Under the pieces are notes generated by a model. It did no database searches, was not told the origin of the DNA, and was given only the letters and a program-made list of their open reading frames with translations. A program made the position numbers and the translations under genes. A DNA stretch of 64,000 bases, taken from assembly GCA_027605045.1 (NCBI GenBank), contig JAQFWX010000006.1, positions 1,550,001 through 1,614,000 of the forward strand. Direction: 5' to 3'. This document shows, piece after piece, positions 44,046 to 55,235 of this stretch. This DNA is from Phallus indusiatus. Lineage: Eukaryota > Basidiomycota > Agaricomycetes > Phallales > Phallaceae. The stretch's first letter is position 1; each line of letters opens with the position of its first letter.

Positions 44046-44994
44046 TTAAGCGGGATTATCCTTTAAAAATCTTCTTACAAGTACTCCAGTAACAAGTCTG
44101 TTCTGATAGCTTACTAACGGAATATGAGCAAATTTGGGACATTCAAATTGAATTAGTTTACTCACAGATCCACACCCGCCAGGTAAAAAAACTGAGTTTA
44201 TCTGTGAATCGAGAAGAGGAGTAGTTTTTGAAGTGAAGGAATACCTTTGTGCAATCAAAGCTGCTAAAGTCTCGACGACGATATGAAATTCAGGGCGATT
44301 TGTCGGAACGAGTCAATAAAATGTGTTTTACCGTCAAGCCCACTTCTAACTATACTCGAAAACACACCAACGCGACAAAGCTTGAGAAATAAGACAATTA
44401 TCAATAATCCAGTATTACTCACCCCTAAACTCCTGTTACCTCAAGTCAGCTCTGAACTCATCCGAAACCCAAAATAGTATACACGTACCAAACGACACGA
44501 TTCAAGGCATCGGGATTATTATAATTAACAACAAGATAGTAGTAAAGAATGTGCGTCACAATGATCATGTGCACAGTGTCAACCAGCCTGTCCAAAGCAA
44601 CGTTGGTTTGTCAGACACGACTGTTTGGGTACCTGATAATTTGGTAGTTACCAAACCGCAACAACCTATGAAACGTTGTTATAGAAAATAGCGAGCGGAA
44701 ATATTTAGCCAATACTGCACGTACGGTTGTTTTTAAAATAAGGGAATCGTTATAGTAGTTGGTAAAATAAAAGAAGCATTGGAGAAGCGTAGCACCGTAT
44801 AGCCTTCGAAATGACGACGAAAATTAATTTAACAGAGGGCAGTCTTTTTTTGATGATAGAAGGAGAGTTACATACACCGAGCTCAGCATCAACCCGATCA
44901 GCCCAGCACCTAAGGTAGTAATACAACTGAAAAAAAACCTTTTCATAGACTAAAGAAAGAAGCTCATACCGAGCGTGGAACCATATGTTCCCAT
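44046..44994 (-). CDS. DUF6534-like membrane protein (3' limit uncertain)
   Basis: Start MGTYGSTLG at 44994. Short exons join to GAGLIGLMLSS, then LYGATLLQCFFYFTNYYNDS, then LDRLVDTVHMIIVTHILYYYLV with VNYNNPDALNRVVW, then HIVVETLAALIAQR. The order (TYG..L, GATxxQxFxYFxxYxxD, LDxxHxxLxxHxLYxYL, E.L.AL..Q) is the hallmark of the uncharacterised mushroom integral membrane proteins annotated as DUF6534. At least four introns. The last exons below about 44100 are not resolved, so the end given is only the last stop I can place. Function is unknown. Confidence 0.55.
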
Positions 44995-45955
44995 CAAAGT
45001 CCTAGCCAATTCCCACAGCCACTGACGGTTTCCTGCGCTATTTTTACGAAACTCTAAATATGTAGAGACCGCTGTGCTCGAGCTTCTCGATACTTGGATG
45101 AAACTGGATGAAAAAGGGGTGAAGCAGCACAACGGGGGTGCTGCAATCAAGAGTGGGTTGAGCTCTGCAGGCCACTTCTCAACACTGTCGGTATATAAAC
45201 GCAACCCTCAGCCCCGTTTTGGGCGGTGAAACGAGTAACGAGGTGAGATTTGCTCGGCGGGTCCCTTAGATCCCGGCTACGAGATATATTGCTTTCACCA
45301 AATCAGCAGAAGAATAGGTCACCGGACAGTCAGACAGTCGATTCGGTCAATTTATCAGTGGAAGATGAGAGCCTTCATTCAGTTTAGTAGACGCGACAAG
45401 CGGGGTCGGAGATCGTCTGGTTTCGCCGAGGTTTGTAAATATCTTCAGTCAAGTTGCTGTCTCGCAGAGATTTGAAAGTGCATTGTTGGCCATGATCGTC
45501 GGAAATGATAGAAGCAAAACCAATTATGTATATTCCTTGACGTTTTGGAAATGAAAAAAGGATTGTCGATTTCAGTACGTACATTTTACGTTCAGGGAGG
45601 AAACGCCAGTCTCAGGCCTGGCACGGAGAACAAGGTGAGGGACGAGACTTGTGACACTTGTGACGAGCGCCGAGATTTTCTGCTTCACTACAAGCTTGAC
45701 CTTGGTCCTAATCTTGGCCGTATCAGTTGAGATATCGTATGCGGGTGAGTTTCCAGCTTGTCGGGAAGTTCATAAACTCATCTCAGTACTTGGAAAATAA
45801 CGGTATTATAGATCCCGTATGATTGATTGTTGTTAGCCATTGTACGTCCAGCTGAGTTGGGTTATGTCTCGGCAGAACGCTTACGTAATCGAAAGCCCAA
45901 TCATGCTGACTAATCATTCCGAGAGTCCTCTTTCTCGTGCACCTCTGTAGGGCCG

Positions 45956-48900
45956 ATGTCCTCGCAATCCAATGCCAACCAACAATCCACCCCAGAGTTT
46001 TGGGAGGTCGTGAAGATCCTTAAAGAAAGTGCACATAGATACTTTGTTCGATGGGCTGGCGTTGACCCTCAAACAAACAAACCATGGCCCGATTCTTGGG
46101 TCGCAAAGGAGGATTGTACCAAAGATTTGATCTTGGAATGGAAGGAGAAGAAGGCCAAACCTCGAGGCCGTCCGTCCAAGGATAGCAAAAGTGCGAAGTT
46201 TTTTTTTAATTTCCGAGTGAATTGACGAGCTGGCTCTGACTGTGCTGCAGATAAAACGAACCGACGGTCTCGCTCAAATAGTATCAAGGCACCAAGATAT
46301 GGAACACCCGAAAGTCAATCTTCAGCAAAGATAAAAGCAAATACATCACCCTATGTTGAGATCCCTAGAATCCCGAAGAGGAAAGCCAAGGCCGTCGACA
46401 ATTCTCCTTTGGAAACCGATGACTCAACCTCCCGCCCGAAGAAACGTCGAAAAGCAAACAAAGACGAAGAGTCTGCCCCTCCATGTGCGTTTATCATAAC
46501 GTTATCTCTTGGAGGACTTGCTGAGATACATTTCATTAGCTTTGACTACATTCAGAGTCGGTTTTCCAGGCCGAGCTAAAGAATATACGATCATCCCTGG
46601 TGCACAACGAGTTCCTGTAATGTCCCATAAGAAACGTAAAAAAGTAGATGTCCCAGGCTCTCCAGATTCTCGTCGTTCTATATCTCACGCGAGCACGAGC
46701 AATACCAAGAGCTCGAAGGATGACGAAACCGACTTTCGAGCCGCACCACGTAAAAAGCACGGAAACAGAGTGGTTTCTACACCATCTAGCTCTCGTCCTT
46801 CTCCTTCCGAGCTGATAGGGGAAAAAATCAAGAGCGGAAGCGGGAATGAAGATGAGGATGAGGATGAGGATGAGGATGAAGCTGAAGCTGAAGATCGTTC
46901 ATCTATCGATATCCCAGTAGTTGTGAAAAAATCCTCTTCTTCAAAAAACGGGTTCTCGCAGGAGATCATTCAAGAAACGACACAACAACAATCTTCATCT
47001 TCTCAATCTCTGCGTCATGCATCCCCCAAGAAACCCGCACCCAATGGTGTTAAAGATCTACTGAACGCCGCTACTATGAAACCACTCGGACACATCACCA
47101 GAACCAATTTCCGTTTCCGCCCACTTACCGTTGGGTCGCCTATCCAAAGCTTCTCTTCGTCGCACAAGGCGGCGATAGGAACGACGCACGGCAAACACAA
47201 GACGGCAAATCTTCAGCGCCGAGATGCGGAGACGGATCCTATCCAAGATGATCAAGGACAAGATCGAGACGACGACGAGCAGCCAGTGCATTTTGATGAT
47301 TGGTTACACGAGAAGTTTGAAGAAGAGGAGACTCAGCCACAGCAAAGGGCGGAAGAACAACCCGCCAGATCGAGTAGAAGCACGAGCAAGAGCAAGAGCA
47401 AGAGCATTAGCCGTGGCAATAGTAACAGTCGTAGCAATAGCAATAACCCGCTGGATCTGCCAGCACCCACCGCTATACATTATCAACCTCGAAAACCCAT
47501 TTCGGGTGGTGGAGCACAAGTTCTTACGTCTATCTTCAGTCGTCTAGGGAAGGTTTTCAAGGCCACAGAGTTCTCGCAAGATGTCTCTGATCCTATTGAG
47601 GAGGAGTCGGTGCCGTCGTCACTTCCACAACAACCAGCGCAAGCGAAAGCTACTGAGCGTTCTGAGCCAAAGGTACGAACAGAAAAGAATATTGTTTATC
47701 GATATTATTGAATTGACTTTTCCAGGACGAAGATGAGCCGCAAAACGATGGTGATGACAATAACGCTTTGGGAATGGTGTTGCGTGATGGTGATGAAGAT
47801 GGTGATGAAGTTCAGGATGTCTATAGGTCGTTTGATGAGGAGATGGACCAACCAGAACCTGATGTGCATGATCCACTTGAAGACGAGGTAGACCAATTGG
47901 CTCCTGACGAACACGACAGGCCTGAAGAAGAGGAAGAAGATGAAGATCAGCTAGGACCCGACGACGCCGCAGACATGGATGCCATCGGTTCCTCCGTCGT
48001 AGATTCCCAGCCAGCACAAGGCCTAGACTCTTCACTAGTAGTTCACCCCGCTCAAACTCAACAAACGCTGCAACCAGTAATCGAATCTCCCGTCCGTCAA
48101 CTAGACAGCGCTCTCGGCCTTCTGCACCGCAAATCTGAAGAAATCCAACAACTCCGCGATAGAGTGTCTCAGATTCAGGAAGAACTTGAGAGTGCGCGGA
48201 GTGAGATGACGCGGTTGGATCAGGATTTGGATCGTTCGGAGGAGTTAAGAGAAGAGCAGACGACGAGGATTGCACAGCTTGAGAATGAGCTGATGGCTGC
48301 TAAAGGCGAGGCCGCTGTTAAGGTTGTGCAGAACGCGTTGGGTCATCAACCACTACAGTCTAATTCTCAATCTCAGCTTCAACCTCCATCTCCATCACCA
48401 TCTCCGTCACCATCTCCGTCACCATCTCCTGCCCAACCTCAGCCTCAGTCCCAGCCGCCGTCCCAGTCCCAATTACAACCCAATCTTTCATCCCAGTCGC
48501 AACCGCAACCGCATCCACAACATCAATCACAACCACACTCCTCACAACAGCTACCATCACCATCCCCGCCGTCGCCACCACCGCCACCATCGCCACCGTC
48601 ACAACCTCAACAAGAGCCCCACCCCGACATCACAAATCCAAGTACCATCGCAACCGAACTCATCAGCACACCAACATCAGAATGGTTAGACCACTTACAT
48701 CGCGAAATCGAAGCTCTGGAAGCAAAAGTCGCCGAGAAAGAGCGCGAGAACAACGTGTTCAGAACACTCTACGCTCAGGCGTCCAGTTCGCACGCCGACA
48801 ATCTTCAAGAGCTTAGACGGGTTCAGCGGGACAACGCCAGTCTGCGCGAGCAAGCCACAACGGGCGTACGACAGGCGAATGTGTATTGGAAAACCCAGAT

Positions 48901-49377
48901 CGACGCGCTATCGAAAAAGCTTAAACAAGCGGAAGTGACGGCGCAGATATTTGTTCAAAAGATCCACGCGACGCAGGGGATACGGGATAAAGCGGCGTTG
49001 TTGCCTGTTGCGCAGAAGCGGGTTGATGAGGTGTTACGCGAGCTGGAGCAGTGGAAAGACCGGTTTGCGCAGATGGGGATGGAGAATACCAAGTTACGGT
49101 TTGAGTTGAAGGCGCGGGATGATGCCGAGTTGGCGCGGCGGCGGCAAGAAAGGGAAGCTGAGGAAGAGAAGAAGCAGTTACTCGAGCGAGAGAATGATCA
49201 GCTTTTGTGGATATGTCAGTGGAGGGATGAGGGACGCAATGAGAAGTGTGGTGCTATACTTGGCTCGCGAGAGGTATGTTTCATGTTTGTTTATTCTCAG
49301 ATCCACCGGGCGTTTCAAAGTTGACTAGATTACAGGATTTGCATGATCATATGTACCAAGCTGGTCATGTTGTATGA
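45956..49377 (+). CDS. Chromodomain protein with coiled coils and C-terminal zinc-finger-like motif
   Basis: Five exons give roughly 1,050 residues. Residues 13-62 (EFWEVVKILKESAHRYFVRW to DLILEWKEKK) match a chromodomain, a module that binds methylated histone tails in heterochromatin, including aromatic W/Y/W positions. Basic patches (KKRRKANKD, SHKKRKKVD) suggest nuclear localisation. A long disordered part contains an Asp/Glu run encoded by GATGAG repeats (46849-46880), a PSPSPS tract and a Gln/Pro-rich tract (48370-48620). Two coiled-coil segments follow (about 48130-48330 and 48690-49210). The last exon completes a C..C..H..H motif (CQWRDEGRNEKCGAILGSRE joined to DLHDHMYQAGH), which could bind zinc. 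Introns are 50-75 bp. A chromatin-reader role is inferred. Confidence 0.72.
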
Positions 49378-49980
49378 TATATATCTTGTAACTTTTTGGG
49401 TCATCCGGTTGTGCTGTAATCTAGGTCACCTCTCCTCGTTCTTTTTATCATTTTTTTTGTGGTCAGCCATCTCTTTTACGCCGGTAATGCATTATATATA
49501 CCTGTAGCCTTTGTACTTCATTTCGTGTATACACAAGTCCGTTCGTTGTCGTCGTTTTGGATTGCAGAGACGCTAGTCACGTTATGAGCGCGCGAGTTGA
49601 CCGGGCCCGACCTAAGCGCCACATATATGCGGTCTCTGCCAGAGAGTCCTTGATACAGGAATTATATTTCTGACGATACATGTAAAATTAAGCTATCATA
49701 AAGCGAAATATGGGAAAACCCGCAAGTATTAAAGAAGACAGTGTATGTGGACCAGAGCGTGTGCTGGCATTCGAGAATGCAAAAGTGATTGACATAGTAA
49801 ACAGTACAGGACAAAGAGAATGAGACTTATGGGATAAAGAGAGAAATCAAACTCGATGCTAGATCTGAGTTTTATTAGGGATTAAAAATTATAGATGAAA
49901 AAAAAGACGAATATTTCTCTCGGAAAAAAAAACGTCATCAAATAAAAAAAAGAATATAAGAAAAAAAAGAGGGGAATAAG
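49378..49980. other. Convergent intergenic region
   Basis: About 600 bp between the stop codons of the converging chromodomain and Clp1-like genes. It is AT-rich toward its right end, with several A-runs. It should hold both 3' ends. No other feature is seen. Confidence 0.5.
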
Positions 49981-51318
49981 TTAGGTTTTGCAAAGTCCCT
50001 CCCACATGGCGATGAGACAAAGACAAAGCAGTCGGCCGTCGACGTCTCGAGTTCCATTCTGTATGATAGTTGGTCCCCATTCGGCGTTATTAAGACGTTC
50101 GACACCGACACCGTTCTTTCTTCCACTGGCAATATGACTATTCGAGTCTTGATCATGATCTTCATCCCTGGTTCCGTGTAATGGTAGATCATACATTCCC
50201 AACGCGACGACGTTCAGATATACCCCGTGTAACAAGTCGAGATTCATCCATCGATCTTCAGATGTGAGCGATGCGGCAGTGGCGTGGACCAAACTCGTTA
50301 AGGCTGAAAGGGAGATTGGGACGGGTAAAGTAGGGTGCGAGATGTAATCGTGGTGTCGACGGGATGACCAAGGTACGGGAAGAAGGTAGCTCACGATGTT
50401 TTGAATATTACGTGTATATAGAAAATGAAAGAGGAGCTTGAAAGAAGGTGGGTGAGGTAAGCGAATAGGTAGCTGAGGAAGACTGATGGAGGAGGAGTAG
50501 GAGGAGTTGTCGTTTTCGCTTTTTGGGAATGGTGGGAAGTTTGCGCAATAGAGAGTGGGAATAAGAGAATGGATTGGGTAGAATTCGGGTACGTATGCGG
50601 AAGTGGGTGAGGGATTTAAGGGATAGACGACGAGGATGTGGCTAGGCGGGAGCATCTCGGAATTGTGATCTGATTGCTTGGCCATAATTTGGGGGCCACT
50701 GCGCTGTCCAACCTGAACTGAAGATCGAGCGATGTCATACAATCTTTGAATTAGGGTAAGAAAAAAAAATTAAGAGCATCTAAAAATAAAATAGAAAACG
50801 TACTTCTTCCCCCGCTTCCTAATTAATGATCTTACATAGTCTACGGGCACACCGGCGAAATCTGACGAGTATTCCGTTAATTTGTCTTCTATCCTCGTGT
50901 AGTTGTTACCCTGGCTGTCACCTGAACTAGTAGCAAGCCTGCGAGGGGTAAGAAATGAAAGGTGTCTGGGATAATTGCGAGTCTGGACCGGTGGTAAAAC
51001 TGGTGGATGGGAAGAATCTTGTGGGAACCCGTCAGTCACGGTCGCAGTCGGACGACGCGGTGTAGGAGGGGGAGTTTGAAGTGAAGACGAGCCTGAGGCT
51101 TGCATGAAGTGCGAAAGGCACTTGTGCGATGACGACGATGAATTGGACAAGCTGAGATGCTTGAATCGATTATCCAGATGGTTAATCTGACCGGGTACGA
51201 CTATGTTAAGGTTGAGTGAACGGGAATGGGATTGTGAATGGGGATGAGGCTGACAGCTCAAAGGTGCCGGTACCGGTGCCAGTTGAGTAGTAACAGATTC
51301 GAAAAGAACTGTTGACAT
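49981..51318 (-). CDS. clp1: Clp1-like developmental regulator
   Basis: Start MSTVLFESVTTQLAPVP at 51318. One intron (about 50743-50805) joins VDYVRSLIRKRGKK to LYDIARSSVQ. The product is about 420 residues. The block FAGVPVDYVRSLIRKRGKKLYD, then LPPSHILVVYPLNPSPTSAYVPEFYPIHSLIPT with LPIRLPHPPSFKLLFHFLYT, matches my memory of Clp1 proteins, known from Coprinopsis cinerea and Ustilago maydis. There they act downstream of the homeodomain mating-type proteins and are needed for clamp formation and dikaryon growth. The N-terminal 180 residues are Ser/Pro-rich and disordered. No enzymatic motif is present. The gene appears intact. Paralogues are frequent, so it need not be the functional orthologue. 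Confidence 0.68.
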
Positions 51319-53519
51319 GCTAAGAAAGATAAACGAGAACAAACGGGGAGAGGTTTTTAAAGCAAATGAAAGGGGAGGGAATGTGATTTGATAAAAATGT
51401 TGCGATGATGGTGACGCCAATAGGTGGGTGTGAGGGAGGGTAAGGAGGGTCAGGGGACTCGGAGGAGATATAAAAAATAAACACAAGGCTTCGTTTGGTG
51501 TTGAACTATGTGTCACTCGGTTATTAGTTAAGCACGCTAGAATGATGAATGTTTGACGTACAGGAGAGATAGAGAGAAAGGGATTAGGATAAGCAAGAAA
51601 AAAAAAGAATGGAAGACGGGTGAAAAGGTGAAAAGGGAACAACGACGGGGAGGGTGAAGGGGAGGAGGTGGAAAAAAAGAGAAAGAGGGCCTCAACCGTG
51701 ATAAATTAGATCCAATATTTACATGTCTTTTTAAAGCACAGAAAAAAGACAGACGGAGGAGAGGCGAACATATAATATAATAAGCGAGTGTAAAAAAAAC
51801 ACGGACCTACATGATGCATCAAGCGATTACATAAGCCCGAAAAAAGCACACCCAGTCGATCGTATGTATGCACGGCGGAACAGCGGACAAGTATTGTTCC
51901 TCCCAAGATGGCCATGGGCGCTAACCCGAGAAAATGTCAATCGTCGCCGTTGCCATTGCCGTTGCCGTTGTCAAGCCATGTACCATGTATCAAAGAACGT
52001 CAGCGCGTCAGCCACCCCGCATCGCGCTCCCGTGGGACCGAGAGACATTTTGGAGTGGCACTGAGCTGGAGATACAGTCTATCTCCCCCGACGGGGTCTA
52101 TTTTTTGTCACGCGCGTGACTCAAATTGTTTGTTCACGTAAACAGACCCTCCGCATTGCGGGCAAGCAGCGAGCCCAGTGACACGGTGGCACAGAGTGGC
52201 ACGAAACAGCAGCAAGTACATTATAATAATTTTTTACCTGTAGATTTTGGTGTCCTGATTAACCAATGGGCCAATCTCAGATTCAGATATTAAGACGATC
52301 ACCAGCTTCGGTGAAGGTCCGGGGCCGCCGTAAGGGTCACGGCCGAGAGCTAATATCATTGTGGCAACTTGAAGCTTGGTGTCGTTCACGAAGTTCGACA
52401 CGATGTCGAAACATTCCCTTGGAACTCCCGTCTTTTCGTGATTCATGAAAGACCACGGTTAAACCGGTGTATTTTGCTGACTCGTTATCATGTTTTCAAC
52501 CGCGATCGCCATGGTTGTTCGTCGACGACTGGAAGCCTCATTCCGTTTTTCTACTAGTGCCTGATATATCTGAATCTTTAAAGATCGTCCTTTCGGGAAA
52601 ATATGAAACGAAGAAATCTGTTGGAGAGAAATCTCCCGACCTGTCGAAGATTTCTGCCAGAAGGGAGAAGAGAATATCATCGGTAATAAAAGACTCAGAA
52701 CCTTCTTATTGATTTCTGTGTGTGACTTCTCGCCCTGTTTGATTCACTTTGCTTGACACTACTTGAAATCGCTGAAATTATTTTATAACGTTGCCTAGCA
52801 AACTAAAGCACGGTCTTCAACGGCTTAAGGGAGGCGACAGCTGGTACCGATCGTTGGTCGATTATCATCCTGATCGAAAAGTACCTAAAATACCGCACTA
52901 TTATTCTGTATTAGCTAAATTTAATCATTTTTTTTCTCCGAGAACTAAATTTGTCGTAGAATAGGTTCCTAAACCTCCATCGAAGGTCCACTCATCAGTC
53001 GTCCGCAGAGCAAAACAGAGCATACAACCCAAGAAATGAATTCACAAAACCAATTTAACAAACATATTCAAGTTTTTTTGAGGAACTGAAAGGTATTTTC
53101 CAACGGCGCCGGAGTTAAGTTACATACCCACATGGATCTTCAACGATATTGGATCTGCAAGTCAGTCTAAGCCGGTCCGTTGAACCAGCCTTTAAATAGC
53201 TCGTCCGAGGGATATATATATCAGAGACCGTGATATGTAGAGTGATGTGGTAAAATGCATACATCTACTTAGAAGAATATCAATTGTACCGACAACTAAG
53301 CACGCCAACTCTGGAGAAAGTGTGTTGAAAAACATCAAATATGATATTATAGATAAAAATGTGACAAAGCAGAAAAGTGCAAGTGCAAGTGCAATGTGAG
53401 AGTTTAGTATAATCTCTGTACTGTAATGATACCAAGCGAAACCTTAGTCCATCATTAGATGCTGGGCTTGGAAGTTTAAGAAGATAAATAAACAGAAGTT
53501 GTCCCAATATCCGTTCCAA
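51319..53519. other. Intergenic gap with weak open frames
   Basis: The first 400 bp are the purine/pyrimidine-rich promoter side of the Clp1-like gene. Around 51930-51970 there is a short GCCGTTGCCATT-type repeat. Weak minus-strand frames at 52234-52446 (VPRECFDIVSNFVNDTKLQV) and 52459-52680 could be exons of a small gene, but no domain is recognised. The rest shows nothing. Confidence 0.35.
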
Positions 53520-54880
53520 TTACAACGCCTGCACATCAACCACCTCGTCGTCTTGATCATGCTCTTCTTGAGTAACCTCGAGCTTCTCCTCCACGTTTTC
53601 GCTGCGTATCCGTCTGGAATCCGAAACCAAAGCGTCGCCCTCGTCAGCATCTTCATCTTCAGCAGGAACACTTTCAACAGTTTTCGACTTGAATCTTTTA
53701 AACCACTCTTTATTCTTTCGGGTCGGCGGGGCTACGTATACGGGGGCGGGAGTGGATTGGAGAACCGAGCTGGCTCGTTTGGGAGCGGGAGCGGGACGAG
53801 GACCTGTCATGTGAGAACCTGAACCTGAACTCGATGAGCGGGTTAACTTGAGTTTGAGTTGGTCGGCGAAATTGAGGTTGCCGGTTGCTGATAACGTGGG
53901 GACGTTGAATAGCGCAGAGTGGAGAGCGTTCAAGCGGAGTTCCTTGGCCGTGTCGATGTCGTTGTCGTTGACGTTGTTGTTGACCGGGTTGTAATCGTAA
54001 CGTAGGCTTTCGGGACTTGAGATTGAGGATAGGAGATCGGTAAGGTCGCTGTCTTTTTCGAGATCGGGGTCGAATCCGGGTACCATTTTGAACGATACTG
54101 AATCACGCTTGCCGTCTTTGGGAGGTTTGGTGGTTGTGGTGGTTTTGGTTTCAAGGGAGCGAGTGTAAGGTCCAATCAAGAGGAATAGAGCTTTAAGATT
54201 ACACAGATCAGATCGATGTTTTGTCGAAGGGGATTTTCAAATACTCACCAATTTGGGCTAAAATTTGTATGAAACCTGGTATAACAATAAAGAGTTTGTG
54301 TGGCGTTGAGAGTAGATGGCAAAGTACGACTCGATGGTTGAAAAGACAAATGGAGGTGTTCCGACGAATGCAAACTATGACCAGAAAAGCGAATATATCG
54401 GCAGCTTGAATCAAAATTGCAATAGCAAGAATGATGCGGCATAGTCTTAAAAAGGTCAACCAAAATGGTTTAATCGGCGGGGGAGGGGGAGACAATCCTT
54501 CAAAAGTGAGTGATTCGTAGACTTTAGAGTCAGGATCGAATGGTGAAGTAGGGTATTGCGGTCGATTCAGATCATGGAAGAAAGTGAAGATGAATATCAA
54601 TAGTGAAACGGGAAGCGCGGCAAGGAAAGTGCCTGCAGTGAAGAAGGTGGTAAACTTTTGACCGCCAGGTAGAGAAACGGCTCCGTTTGGGTCTGAGTGT
54701 TTATCTAGAAAAAGGGGGCGAATGAGTGATGCTATCAATCAAAGCGTGTATGATTTTACCTAATGCGAGCACAAAACATGTTATGGCAAGAAGCGCAGCA
54801 AGTGAACTGGACAGAAAAGCGAGCGCCAACACGAGCAGACGAGATTGAGAAGCAGTTCGGGAAATACCGCCACTATACAT
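53520..54880 (-). CDS. Small multi-pass membrane protein with disordered tail (unknown)
   Basis: Start MYSGGISRTASQSRLL at 54880. Exons joined at about 54760-54705 and 54240-54187 give roughly 430 residues. Four hydrophobic segments are clear: VLALAFLSSSLAALLAITCFVL, FFTAGTFLAALPVSLLIFIFTFF, IILAIAILIQAADIFAFLVIV, and LFIVIPGFIQILAQIG. The C-terminal 200 residues are soluble, Ser/Thr-rich, and end with an acidic stretch including EEHDQDDEVVDVQAL. I do not recognise the family. Its start lies 355 bp from the divergent DENN-like gene, so they may share a promoter region. Confidence 0.6.
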
Positions 54881-55235
54881 TCTTCAACCGATGATGAATA
54901 GGAAAAGGAAGGATGGACTAGCTGTAAGGACTGTAAAGAAAGAAGGAGTGTGGGAGATAGAGTGGAAGTGGAGAGGAAGTGGAGTGGAGAACAGAGACTG
55001 CGCTCTTTTTTTTTTTGTCGCAAGCATGATCATCGTTTACGCGTTTACGGCCACAAGTGGCAGTCAACTCAGTCAACAGGCGGTCAACGGTGTCCGTCAA
55101 GGTACACATGCCGGTATCAATTCGGCAATGAGCCTGGGAAAAAACAAATTTGATTCCGCGTCTTCCCTCACACACACACCGTTTGTGACAAAAGCAGCCA
55201 CCGCCGCCGCCGCAAAGTTTATCTTCCCGTTGCAC

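Noticed and set aside
44100..44160. CRISPR-like or tandem-repeat array anywhere in the window
   Set aside because: No regularly spaced repeats were found; repeats are LTRs or coding microsatellites.
48360..48602. Minus-strand frame rich in Val/Met over the chromodomain gene, and His-rich plus frame
   Set aside because: Mirror images of the simple-sequence Pro/Ser/Gln tract in the real gene.
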